From assembly GCA_002914805.1 (NCBI GenBank), contig JXTB01000334.1, positions 174,320 through 238,319 of the forward strand: a DNA stretch of 64,000 nt, given 5' to 3'. This document shows, in pieces, positions 11,457-23,198 of the stretch (the first letter of the stretch is position 1; each line of letters starts with the position of its first letter). Under the pieces are notes generated by a model that saw only the letters and a program-made list of their open reading frames with translations, did not search any database and had not been told where the DNA came from. A program made the translations under genes and the position numbers. Origin of the DNA: Parasponia andersonii. Its lineage: Eukaryota; Streptophyta; Magnoliopsida; Rosales; Cannabaceae.

Positions 11457-14400
11457 AGTTGTTTTATTTATAGTAGCGTAAAAGAAAAAGAAATTGATTT
11501 CTTGGCTTTGGCGGGGCCAAGATTTGGGTAAGCGAAGCGTTTTGATTGATGGATTTATGTTGCGTACGACTATCTTAATCTTTTAGCCAATTATTTGGAG
11601 TTATGTAATAAACCTGCAATTTTAGACAATTTAATAATTAATCATTAAAAAACAATTTGTTCATTTTTGTCACTTGTCACTTGTTGCGAGCTAATAATTA
11701 GACTATTGAAATTCCAAACATCCATATAATGTCGTAAAGCCAGTCGTTTTGCTTTCTTGTCTCATTTAGAGTCCCTAGGAAAACGACATGCTTCATGTCC
11801 ATTTTGTCAATTTTGCTTTTATTCTTCTCTGAAAAAAAAAAAAAAAAAAAAAAAGGTGGAAAAAAAATAAATATTTTAGAGTTTGCAAAGAAGCCCATAT
11901 TATATTGTTTTTTAAATTAATTTAAACTATTTATCCAGTAGAAATTAAATGTTGTTGCCAATGCTATATTTGGTAAAAAAAAAAAAAAAAAAAATTAGCA
12001 AAACAGAACTGTATTAACTTTGTATGTTGTATTATTTTTATAATACACGACTTGCATTTCGTGAATGTAAAGTAATTTCGCTAAATAATTTCTCGTGGGT
12101 TATATTATTTTTATGATTTTTGTTTTATTAGTGCACGCTTCCGCTGGTAATTTCAAAACGAGTGGTATTAAGTGGGGATTTTATGTTAGCAAAATCCTCA
12201 CATAATTATATCAAAACAGTTGAAAGAAAGTAGATCTCCATTTTTATCCTTTTTTTCTTCTTTTTCTTTTCTTTTTTGGCATTGGGGACGGGATTGAAGT
12301 CTAAATTTCAATATTAAAAGAGGATGTGTTTACCAATCAAGCTAAATCCCTATAATCGCTTTATATATATATATATATATAAAGTACACTTTTTTTTAAG
12401 GAATATAAGTCCGTCTTTTTAAAAAGATGAAAAGTAATAATATCAAATTGGTCGTTTTCATCACTAAAAAGCAGAAAATATTAATTCGCTGAAAAAACAA
12501 AAAGAAGATGAAGTCAGGCTTGCGATAGCGAGTACGTTACCAAAAATTGGGCCTAGGTTTTCCCAGTTATAAGGCCGTCAGCAACCTTTTGGCCCAACAC
12601 GTGAGAATTCACTGTATATTGGGCCACATATCTTCTTGACCCTAAACAGTTAGGGACTTAGGGCCTTCAGATACTACACGTTCCAGCAAAAAAAACTACA
12701 ATAACCATCGACACCAGTTTTTATTGAGCGCGAGAAAACATTGACCTATTTTTTAAATTGGTTTAAGCAAATGTCCATATTTTAATATTTATAGTTAAAT
12801 ATATTTTTTACATATTTTTTTATTTTTATCATTAAGTGAGTTAAATATGTAATTATAAACTTTGTAGTTTGATCATATTAAATTTTGAGCCAAAAACTAA
12901 TCAAATAACTACAACTACCAACAAAAGTGAAGTTACAGGTATTTTGTCATATACTATATGATCATGAAATTATATATGGAACTCGAAATATAAAGTTAGT
13001 AGATTGTGACAATCTTGCTTCTGTCAGGTAACAGCCAATTCGGCTGCATGCTAATATGCTACTGAAAACTAGGCAATTCCTAGTCACAAATTCTATCTGC
13101 ATGTAGATTCATATCTTAAGGGCTCGCCGGATAATGCTTTTGCTATTCAGAAATAAAATTTTGACTAGAATAGTCAAAGGGCTTCTCGAGGACTAGGAGC
13201 AATAATACATAAAGGAAACTTGAAACAACAGCAATAATAATTACTATTATATGAAGGCTTAGTTTAATTTGAGGTATTTGAACAACGGTTATATATGTAT
13301 ATATATATATATATATATATGGATGACGCAAAGCACCAAACTTTCTAATGTTGATACTTGATACCATCAGCCACTGTTTCTATTATTTAATTTTACGTTT
13401 TGGGGCAAACTTGATTTGACTGCCGAAACATATGCAGGTATATATATTATCTTTCATATAAGACTATGATTTTTGTACTAAAATTAGTTCTACACTTCTA
13501 GTCATGTGAAATAATATATAATAAAATGCTTTTTGATGTTGTAAGCGATTGCGCATATAAGATCGATTATTGATCTACCTTTCTTTTCTTCGAGATCCAG
13601 CACGTTTGGCGCAGCTTCTCATGAAATATTCAATCTCATAGATTCGAAGTTTGACGACATGCATGATAAGAGAAATTTTCCTAAGCAGGCAGCAGCCATA
13701 CACACCTAACATTTTAAGAATATGAAGAATCTAGTAATTCACAACTTTTACATCTTTTACGATTTGTCCCTTTTCAAGAGATGATGTAAAAAATGTCTTT
13801 TTTCTTCTTTCTTTCTTTTTTTTTTTTTTTTGGGTGTGCCTTCGATTAAACAAGCTTTATAATATAGTACGCGCAACTTAATTAATTTATTAGGTCATGT
13901 TTGGTAGGAAAAAAAAAAAAAAAAAAGAAGGATTCAAAGGTACATTATTTAGAAACGAAACGAAAGGTAGATTATTTAGAAAAACAGTTTTCTTGTTGTG
14001 TTTGATAAGAGGGGAAGAAGAGAGAACCAAAATCATACTCTTTGTTTTGTAAGAGGAAGAAATAGAACGAAAAATAATGTTTTAGTTATATAATCTTCTT
14101 AAATCTCTCCAATTTAGAAAGAATTACAAGTTGATTAAACTAATAATTGAAATTTATTGTTTAACCCTATCCTTGCAAAAATTCTTCCTTGTTCCTTCTG
14201 GAAAACCACTCTACACCCCATTAATGCCTTATATATCCCTTCTATTCTTTCAATTTCTCCCTCCTACATATGAAAACACACTCTAGATCTCCAATTGTCC
14301 AGAAGAAATACTAGGAGACATCATTGATTCTTAACAAATAACACCACATGAAGCTATAATAAAAGCCAGAGTCTCAGTGTCTCACTTACAAATTTTTAAA

Positions 14401-16103
14401 GTATGAGCTCATATCTTTATTGAAACATAATTCTGTTAAGCATGGAACACATAAATTTAATCAGAACCCTAATGGCTGGGAGCGGCTTATTGATTGAAAA
14501 TCGCATAAATAAGAAATAAGGGTCACTAAAAATAAAAATTCGCGTCATAAACTCATAGTTAATATAATGAAAAAAAGTGGAATTGATAATATCTGTCAAA
14601 TGAATAAAAAATAGCATATTATTAGTAATTAGAAATTGCAATATATGTATGGTTAGGATTACGTAAACATCATATAGCATCATCGGGTACGTAAATAGGA
14701 TATAACCGTGGCGTGCTGCTGATTGTATAGTTTGAAACTTTGAATGCATTTTCTAGCATGTTGACAAATGACAAATATCATCGCCAGATAAATCAACTAG
14801 TTCAAATTAAGTTATAAAACCAGTCACGTTTCGCTATCACGTTTCGAATATTAAGGCAAGGTTTGGTCCTTTTTCAAAGAAATGTATCAAGTATTATATT
14901 CCTCTTCACACATTCTAAGACTAATATCTACATTTTTCTAACATGAATAGGTACCAAAATGAAAAAAAAAATGTACAATATTTGGAACACAATTTGCTTG
15001 CAGTAATATACTTTTAAAATTATTAACGTACGTAGTTATTCGAATTGCATTAATAAACTGAAACGAGCTAAAAGGATTTTTTTTTTTTTAACGAAATGAC
15101 GTATTTAGGAGTTGGGATAATGGTAAAAGAAATAATTTCCAATTGCATTACCAAAAAAAAAATTTCCAATTGGACCACAATTGTATATATAATTTAAAAA
15201 GTGAAGCAAATTTGAAGCCTGTTTTGTCTTTGTATCTATTAGCTTGTAGTTATTTTCAACTTATTGTGGAAAATAACTCATGTGGAATTTTCGAACCCGT
15301 CAATTCAACATGACAAAAGCAATTCCATACACATTTGCTCACACTGTATTACACGTCATGGAACAGATTTAATTAGTAAATTCACTTGATGGATTTAGTA
15401 ATTTAGTAAATTCACTTGATGGATTTAGTAATTTAGTAAATTCAACCTGATCATCACTGGTACGTGTGCACATGCATATGACTGAGTTATACTGAAATTA
15501 ATGTGTATATATAATATATGTATTGTATTATATAGCTAGAGGTTCATATATATTTAACATATAGAACGTGTAGAACATACAGAATATGAAAACATGAACA
15601 TATAGAATAATTTGATCCGGGACAACATGCATCGTTTTCATGTAACAGAAATATATTTATACATGCTGGTTCAAATTATCTTTGCCACCTATATATGAAC
15701 TGTGCAATATTCTTCTTTCTGGCCCATTAATTATTCGTCCGCCGTCAATTATTAGTACTTTCTTACGTTATATATTATTATTAGATACCTGTTTGAACGA
15801 AGGAATGAAGGCCGTATCTCTAGACCTAGCTAATTATAACGCCGTGAAAATTAATTCATCCTTTCTATAGCTTTTGGAACTCTCTAGATGGTATAATAAG
15901 TGGGCGCATAGCTAGGCTCAAGAGGCCGGTGCGATCAAAAAACTACAATTATAATTAGGATAGGAAAGTTGAAATTAACGTAGAAATTAGTTGTGACGAC
16001 AATCGCCATACAACATATTTGTGATCAGAAACTGAAAACTTGTATGTAATCAATTATTCGTTTTTTTTCTAACAAGTCAACAAATCAACAATAAGTTCTT
16101 ATA
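11345..16103. other. Intergenic, AT-rich, no gene recognised
   Basis: This contains the DPL1 promoter side, microsatellites and relics. (AT)n tracts lie near 11423-11452, 12362-12380 and 13297-13320, and A-runs near 11830-11854 and 11977-11994. TGGGCC/GGCCCA motifs cluster near 12548-12625, which is promoter-like, but no adjacent coding exon was found. A 27-bp imperfect tandem lies near 13935-13985 and a 30-bp tandem repeat near 15374-15443. Open frames here (such as 14417-14749 minus) are AT-rich and unsupported. Confidence 0.5.
15374..15443. repeat. 30-bp tandem repeat, about 2.3 copies
   Basis: A 30-bp unit containing AAATTCACTTGATGGATTTA is repeated head to tail just over twice, with nearly perfect identity. 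No gene is adjacent. Confidence 0.85.
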
Positions 16104-16882
16104 TATTATTGGTTCGATTCTTACCAACTGTCCACGTATATCTGAACTGTTGACGTCGTATCTACTAACTGTCTACGTATCCTTGCTATCCCTGGTGCTT
16201 TCAATTTCAGGTCGGGTCAGAGAAGCAGGGATGGCCACCTACAAAGACTTTCCGATGGTTAAGTCAGTTGTTTTTCCTGAGGCTGAGTAGCAAAGATTAA
16301 GTTTTTCTCTTGTATATGTCTGAAAAGAATCTCCCCCTTCAAGGAGGAAGCAAGGCTCGTATATATAATCCTAAAATTGGGAGTTTTTCTGGTTCTCAAT
16401 CTCAAGATCGAGTATCTTTTTTCATCATAACTTACTCTAGAAATCACGGACCGTGGTTACCGTGATTTCCCTTGCATCCTCGTGGCCTGCTTTTCGCCAT
16501 CCCCTATGATTCGAGCCTATCGGAGGTGAGACTTTGACAAAACGTTGTTCTGTCAGGACGGTTTGCCCAATGTGCATACCTACCCAGGATCGTATTAAAT
16601 ACCATGTCTGAGTCTGGAGCAGTGCGTTGCCTCCCATAGTCTTCTGGTGGAAGACCCTCGAGGTTTCTGACCCCTAGCTGTCGAGGCAAGAACTGGATTG
16701 GACCGAACCGTCCAGGGTCTAGGATGGATTCAGCCCTAGCCTCGGGCAGTCCATGGGTCCATACGGTATCATATGCGACTTGCGTGACTCTTAAATGGTT
16801 ATTCTGGACACGCGTCGGATAGCGTACCCTATTCTGTCACTTAATCATCTACATAGTAGGTGATTTAGGAAAGGCCCCCACA
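16104..16882 (+). mobile_element. Solo LTR (family A, copy 1)
   Basis: This block of about 780 bp matches 58284-59108 along its length. Shared landmarks are GTCCACGTAT, TTTCAGG..GGGT, GGCCACC, TTACCGTGAT, TGTCAGGACGG and CACTTAATC. It has a TATA-like box (TATATAA, 16362) and ends CCCCCACA, as LTRs usually end in CA. Its left end starts TATTATTGGT where copy 2 has TGTTATCGGT, so the terminal TG is probably mutated. TATAT-like bases flank both sides, but low complexity makes the duplication ambiguous. No internal retrotransposon region adjoins it. Confidence 0.65.
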
Positions 16883-17563
16883 TATATAGTCATAAATTGA
16901 ACCCGATTATATATTAAGGTTTAAAGTTCCAACATCCACACTTAAATTAATAAGAAAATTAAATACAACTGATTAGTTAAATTTTGAACGGTATAAAATA
17001 GATTTGTTAAATTCTGAACAGTAGACAATGGAATATTTATATATATATATATATACTAGTTTGAGAAATGAATATACGAATATTATGATCATTCAAACAA
17101 GGGATAAATGGACGTCCCTACCTTTAGAGTACATAGATCGATGTGTGCAGTAGCCCAGTAGGGACATGAGGAAAGTAATTAGTGCATGGTTCCCTTGCTG
17201 ATCATTTAATAAATTGATGATTATATGCGGTCTTTTAGCATGATTCCCCTGAACTTATTGCACTGGTTCAGCAATTTCGCTCCTAATTAAAAAGAAAATT
17301 ATTAAATTTGAAAAACAGGCCATATTTCAATCCAATCAATAATGTTTTGGCGGAATTTGATATGCAGTGTGATTCTTCCTTGCTCCTCTCTTCAACCATC
17401 ACTTTCGCCGCATATCAAGCATATTTACTAATCGATAATAAAGAAGAAGGAAATAGAAAAGAGAATAATATTTCATTTCATACCTAAGTAATTGGTACGT
17501 AAACATATGAAAAATAATTATAATCTTTCTCGCAGATTATTTTTTATTTACATTCATTCCATT
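16883..17563. other. Intergenic between solo LTR and CACTA element
   Basis: AT-rich sequence with an (AT)n run near 17038-17054. A short GTCCCTAC / GTAGGGAC inverted pair lies within 17113-17165. No gene is recognised. Confidence 0.45.
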
Positions 17564-17966
17564 AACTACAAGAAAATAAACCTATAGCGAGCGCATCATG
17601 TCATCATTATATGATCCTTTATAGCGACGATATAAAAATATTGTCGCTATAGTTTTGGTTGGCAAAAATAACATGATATCTCATGTCAAAAATTATACTG
17701 TACACTTTATAGTGATAACAAATGTCGTCGTTATAAAGTTTACTGAATAAATTTTAATTTTTTTAAAGCTAAAAATAATAAAAAAACTAAAAAATTAATA
17801 TATTTAACCAATAGCGACGATATTTATTATTGCTATTATTTTTATGTAATAAATTTTAATTTTTTTTAAATGTAAAAATATAATAATTAAATTAATATAT
17901 AGGTAGATAGGTTTTAAATAAAATTTTAACAACCCAAAGTTGGACTCATAAAATTTCCATATCAAT

Positions 17967-18005
<39 letters not shown>

Positions 18006-19465
18006 TACAATCACATTCCACCACACACATTCAAATAATTCAAAAACCATTTTTGTTCTCAAATATTGTAGAAAATAAATTTTATTCGAAAACGATATAA
18101 AACAAAGGAAACTGAGTCCATATCTCACAAGAATAGCGATACCACGTTATTAAATCTTTAAGGCGTCATTGAACGATCGTCTGGAGGGTCTGGAACCAAT
18201 TCCAAGCCCTCGATCGTCCTCTTGCAAAAAACCAACTTCTGAACGAAGCCTCAAATCTATAAACGGACCTCTTCACTGAATTTCTAGTATTCAAAATAGC
18301 TAGATTAGACATACAACTTGTCCAATTCAAGTCTAGGTTCATACCAGACCAGTGGCACATACATCGAGGCAAATCTTAGCCGTTCGATTCTGATTTTCGT
18401 ACCGATCACCAAACATAGGTAATATATATATATATATATATATATCAAACTTTCTCATTTTCCAAGTACAATCAAAAAATGACAACAAAATCACGTTCCA
18501 ATGACTATATTAAAAAGTCAAACTTAAAACTCAAATTATCCAAAAATGGTAACTTTTGATTCGGACAGTACGGGGTTAAGATAAATATATATATATATAT
18601 TTATATATCTTGACGATTCTTACAACGAGATGAATCTAATAAACCTGGTTAGAGGGCAAACAGTGGCCGAAATCGTCGTCGGTGATGAAAAACTTCAAAC
18701 GACCATTAATGGTGCCTTCCAGCAAGCGGGCGTTGGTAGCTGCGTGGGACTGACGGTGGAGCACCCTTGCAACACGGTGAGCTCGCGTCGGGTAGTCAGT
18801 AGGCCGGACAAAACCCAGGGGGGCGACGGCAACTTCCTCAATGCTCGACCGAGAGTGAGTAGAGAGAGAGTGAGAGAGCATCAGGGGGGGATTGAGGGAA
18901 GAGAGAGAGAGAAAGAGAGTGTGGGAGGAAGAGCCCACGTGGGATAAGTAAGGGGACTGTGCAGATTTTTAAAAATTTGTACTATAGTCCCCGATTCCCA
19001 AATCTCTATCACTTTAGTCTCTAAAAATAATTGTAATTTAGCCATTTCTTCAATAAACTTTGCAAATTAATCCCCCATTATAATATTCGGAAAATTGGTA
19101 AAATGTCCAAATTACCCTCAAAAATTCCACATTTTTACAACTCTAAATTTAAAATTTAATAAATTATTTTATTTTACCTATAGTGACAACTTTTTATTGT
19201 CGCTATAGGTTTCAAATGAAATTTTGAACAATAATGTTTACCGCCCTTAATTTTGAAATTTGAATAAAATAATATTATTCGGGCTATAGCGGTGACTTCA
19301 CTATCTATAGTGACAACAAATGTCATCGTTATAGATGTTGTATAATAAAAACTCAAATATTTTTCTTCTTCTTTTATATATCTTCTCGTTTATTCACTCT
19401 CTTTCTCCAAACTTTACTGTCTCTTAGCCTTTCTCTCCGATTTTCACTCTCTCTCACTTCTTTTC

Positions 19466-19515
<50 letters not shown>

Positions 19516-20272
19516 TATCTATTTTTTTCTTTTATGTATTTATGTAAATATTTTGTTATAAATACTAATTTTTTATTTATTTGATTAATTGTTGCTCATA
19601 TTTGTGTTATTTTATATTTCAATTTTTTTTCTTTATTAGAGAGGTTAGTTTTCCTAAATTCGAATATAGTTTAATTGATTTTTTAAAAATATTTAGATTA
19701 ATTAATATTTTAGATATTTATATAAATATGTGGATTTTGTGTTATAATTTTGTGGAGCATTTATTGATTTAAAGTTGAATATAGTTTTTGTGAAATTTAT
19801 ATTTTAGTTTATTAAATTTATTAATAGTTTGATTTTAAAGTATAGAATATGTTTGTTTAAGAGTGTTAGTCTTTAATTTTTTACTTTGAGGTTTTTTTTC
19901 GAATTGAATTTAATTCTTGTGTATATAATTTTATTGTTTATATTTTAAAAATAATGATTTAAGAATTAATTTAGAGTAATTAAATTAATTGTAATTTTTT
20001 TAAATCTATCTATAACAACAACGACATTTGTGGTGACTATAAGTATTAATATATATATATATATATATTAAAAAATGTGTCTATAATAATGACATTTTTG
20101 TCATCGTTATAAGTTATCTAAAATAAAGACAAAATATATTTTCATTATAGGGAGTCTATACTGATCAATCTATAACAACAATTATATTACAACGATTTTG
20201 TCGCTGTTTTAGACCTATAACGGCGACAATTTAATCTTAAAGTCATTGCTATAGATCTTTCTTTTTGTAGTG
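17564..20272. mobile_element. Non-autonomous CACTA-type DNA transposon
   Basis: The right end reads TTTTTGTAGTG and the left end (A)ACTACAAGAAAA. These are inverted copies of the CACTACAAGAAA terminus of plant CACTA elements, with the first base of the left end changed from C to A. The 3-bp target duplication ATT flanks both ends (17561-17563 and 20273-20275). Subterminal repeats of the form TATAGYGACRACA and TTGTCGYYATAG recur in both orientations, at about 17600-17830 and 19180-20250. No transposase was found, so the copy is non-autonomous. The centre contains several (AT)n runs and a GC-richer block at 18640-18950. Confidence 0.85.
18630..18950. other. GC-richer block inside the CACTA element
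   Basis: About 320 bp of clearly higher GC content sits within very AT-rich transposon DNA. It is open on both strands (18630-18947 plus and 18636-18938 minus) but I do not recognise either translation. It ends in GA-rich sequence. It could be a captured host fragment or native internal sequence of this CACTA family. Confidence 0.4.
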
Positions 20273-22241
20273 ATTTCTCTTCCATTTTATTTCTACTCAT
20301 TCTCATTACTAAGGTCTAGATGTATAACCTTGACGCTTATGCGTCATCAGACCTCCATGGTTTCCGATATTGTCGCAGCAACCATCGAGAAGAAGGGACC
20401 TATCATGAATCTCCCTTATTGTTAATGATAACTATCGATCAAAACATTGATTTTATTTAGCTTTTTTTTTTTTTTTTATAAATAGCTGGTATTTGAACCT
20501 TAAATCTAAATATTAAAGGTAAGATTAATTTGCTTCCCAAAATTTTAAATTAACTTTAAGTTGATTGCATTTTGTAAAGTTAATGTTTCTAACCCTTAGT
20601 TTTAATTAATTTAACGTTTTTAATTTAAATTTTGAGTTTAATACTTTTTAGACCTCCCTCAAATTATTTAGTACCGTTTCCAAATTTCTAGATTTTCCAT
20701 CAACGGTAAATTCATAAAAACTACTACATTTTCAAGTTTGCAACTGACACATTATCCATATAGAAAACTCTCTACCTCTCCAAACTCTATCCCCTTTTTA
20801 AAACCATTTTATTTGTTTTTCATCTTCTTTCATGATAAATCAATTTATGCAATGAATCTCTCCATGCAGTTGCATTTTCTTCCAAATTAAGCACAAGATT
20901 TCCTCAAAGCATTGAAGCAACAAAAAACAGGAAGAGAAGAGGAAGACAAACTAAGTTTGATTTACCGCTCGTCCATCTATCGTTCTTTGGCGGAGGAGAA
21001 TTTTATTTATTTATTTTTTTCTTTAGTGTTTGAATTTGAATAAGTCACTTCTTTCTTCGTCAGAGTGTTCTAGTAGTTTTTATCTGAATTTAATTTGTTT
21101 TGTCTATTTTTAAGTTAAGATGCAGTCAAGCTGATTATAGATTGAATTTGATATAATTATAATTTATTGTCTCGTTATGCTAATGCAAGTGTTACTTGTT
21201 ATTTTTTGACAAAGAGTGTTCTTAGAACAGATGACAAACTGTGAAAGCTAAATTAATTAAGATATCTAACCAAATCTTCTTCTTTTTTCTTTTTCTAGTG
21301 ATTGAATCTATTAAATGAAATTGCTTTCCATCGACAAAAAAGTGACCTGATCCATCAAAATATTGAAAAACGTTATCCATTGGACTAATTTTTTCAAATT
21401 CAAAGACAAATAAATCTCAACCCAAAAAAACAATCATAATAATAACAATCAAATTGCGAAAAATTGTGCAATCATGTTAAAAAGCCTTGGTCAAACCTTG
21501 TGCACATGTATGGTCAAACTTGTGCTTAATAACCACCCATTCTGGAAAAATCCATTTCCCTTTCATTTTTCAGGGCATGAAATGGTGATATAATACACGA
21601 GGAACAATTTCAAGTCGGCTCAGTACCGACAGAAGCAAAATATTAACGAAACAATCTATAGATATATGCATATATGTAGATGAAATTGGCACTTTTTATT
21701 GGCCAAGTTCATTTTTGAGATCACTAGAGAGACTAGTAAATTACTTTACTCTGTTTTGTTGAACAAATTAAGGAGAGGCTGCTACGGCCACCACCAACCC
21801 GTTCAAACCTTATGCCATCATGTCCTTTGAATTTCCAAGCCGCTTTTTCCGAATATTCAAACCCCACATGTTCATTTTCAATCTCTCCCTCTCTCTCCAA
21901 CAATAATATTCTATATATGTATATGTATATATTATAGTGAAGGCAAAATTATATTTATAATAAGTTGAAACATGCATTGAAATAATAGCCTAGTAAAACG
22001 TACTATGACCAGAACTTGTCAATCAATTAAATAAAATAGATAAAATGTAAACAGAATTCATTATAATTAACATGTATAAATATAAAGTTAATTCGGACTA
22101 TTTAGAACTCTCTCTTGCATACTAGTCAAACTTCATGGACTAGAAACAGTGGTTGTTGTTTACATTTTCTACATACATTGAATCTCACAGAAATCAAATA
22201 AAATTCTCAAGTATATACATAATATATTTATGTCTATGAAT

Positions 22242-22252
22242 TTGACCGTCAA
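22242..22252. promoter_or_regulatory. Palindromic W-box, TTGACCGTCAA
   Basis: One strict W-box (TTGACC) overlaps an inverted TTGAC core, forming a palindrome about 950 bp upstream of the WRKY start codon. Further W-boxes lie at 22526-22531 and 22750-22755. WRKY proteins bind TTGAC[C/T], and auto- or cross-regulation is common in this family; whether it occurs here is inference. Confidence 0.5.
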
Positions 22253-23157
22253 AACAGCTTGAGTACAATACGAAAGCATGTGCACTAAGAAATGTATTAG
22301 AAAAACATAATATGACACGTAAGCGTTATATAATATGTGGTGTGAGAGAAAACTTTTAAATCGGGTAAAAATGTAGTACATCAAATAAAAACAGATTTGT
22401 GTAGAAATAAAATTGTACACATGTATAAATAAAAATGAATAAGAAAAAGATTGGTATCGCGAAAAAGAAATATAAGAATATATAGAAAAGAAAGCGACGT
22501 AGCAATTGCAAACACACATGTATTTTTGACCAAGAAACTGCTCTATTAATACCATGAATTTGCTATTTTCACAAATAACGTGGCACATACTCGTGCGGCT
22601 AACTTATTACGTTGCCTTTCTATGTGGCCCATGGCTCATACACGAGAAAAATAAAAATGAAGTATTAAACATGCATAATTATTATTAAATCAACTAGAAG
22701 CATAATTCAACTAGTGAAGAAAAGTATTCCCGTACGAAATCTAGAGTTTGGTCAAAACCAACGAAAGGATTATATTACAGTATGATATAATAGTAAAATA
22801 ACACTAATATTAATCCAATTACTTTAGCCGAAACTTCCTTACAGATCTCCTCCTAAATATTAACTTTTACAATAAAACCCTATTGTTAAAAGTATCTCGT
22901 TTAATTCTTATTATTATCTACTATCATCACTATATATTTTACGTGCCGTTTACGACATCGACAACGAATGTAGGATAAGGAAGGCCCCAATGTTAGCCAT
23001 AGGTCTATCAATGCCGCCGCCTCACTCTTAAATTTCAATCAAATCCCTCCTCACTTTTTTTTTTTTTCAAATAATCAATAATCCCAACTCTAGCTACCTA
23101 GCTCCATACATAAAAGCATGCTACCCTATTTAATCTTCTTCCTCTAATTTATAAAGA

Positions 23158-23192
<35 letters not shown>
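23158..23192. repeat. (CT)n microsatellite in the WRKY 5' UTR
   Basis: A CT dinucleotide run ends a few bases before the ATG at 23199 and just after a TATA-like box. Pyrimidine tracts at this position are common in plant core promoters and 5' UTRs. Confidence 0.8.
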
Positions 23193-23193
<1 letters not shown>

Positions 23194-23198
23194 ATTAG

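Larger units (their letters stand above)
20273..23198. other. Upstream region of the WRKY75-like gene
   Basis: No coding exon is recognised. W-box motifs (TTGACC or GGTCAA) are seen at 21489, 21512, 22242, 22526 and 22750. A TATA-like ATTTATAAAG lies near 23148, followed by a (CT)n tract just before the start codon. The 139-codon minus-strand open frame at 22169-22588 is AT-biased and not supported. Confidence 0.5.

Noticed and set aside
14417-14749. 110-codon minus-strand open frame
   Set aside because: Same AT-biased composition, no recognisable motif and no promoter context.
18166-18372. 68-codon minus-strand open frame inside the CACTA element
   Set aside because: No similarity to CACTA transposase or a host protein is recognised; kept only as part of the transposon.
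22169-22588. 139-codon minus-strand open frame upstream of the WRKY gene
   Set aside because: The translation is Tyr/Phe/Ile-rich, as expected from AT-rich noncoding DNA. No domain, splice partner or similarity is recognised.
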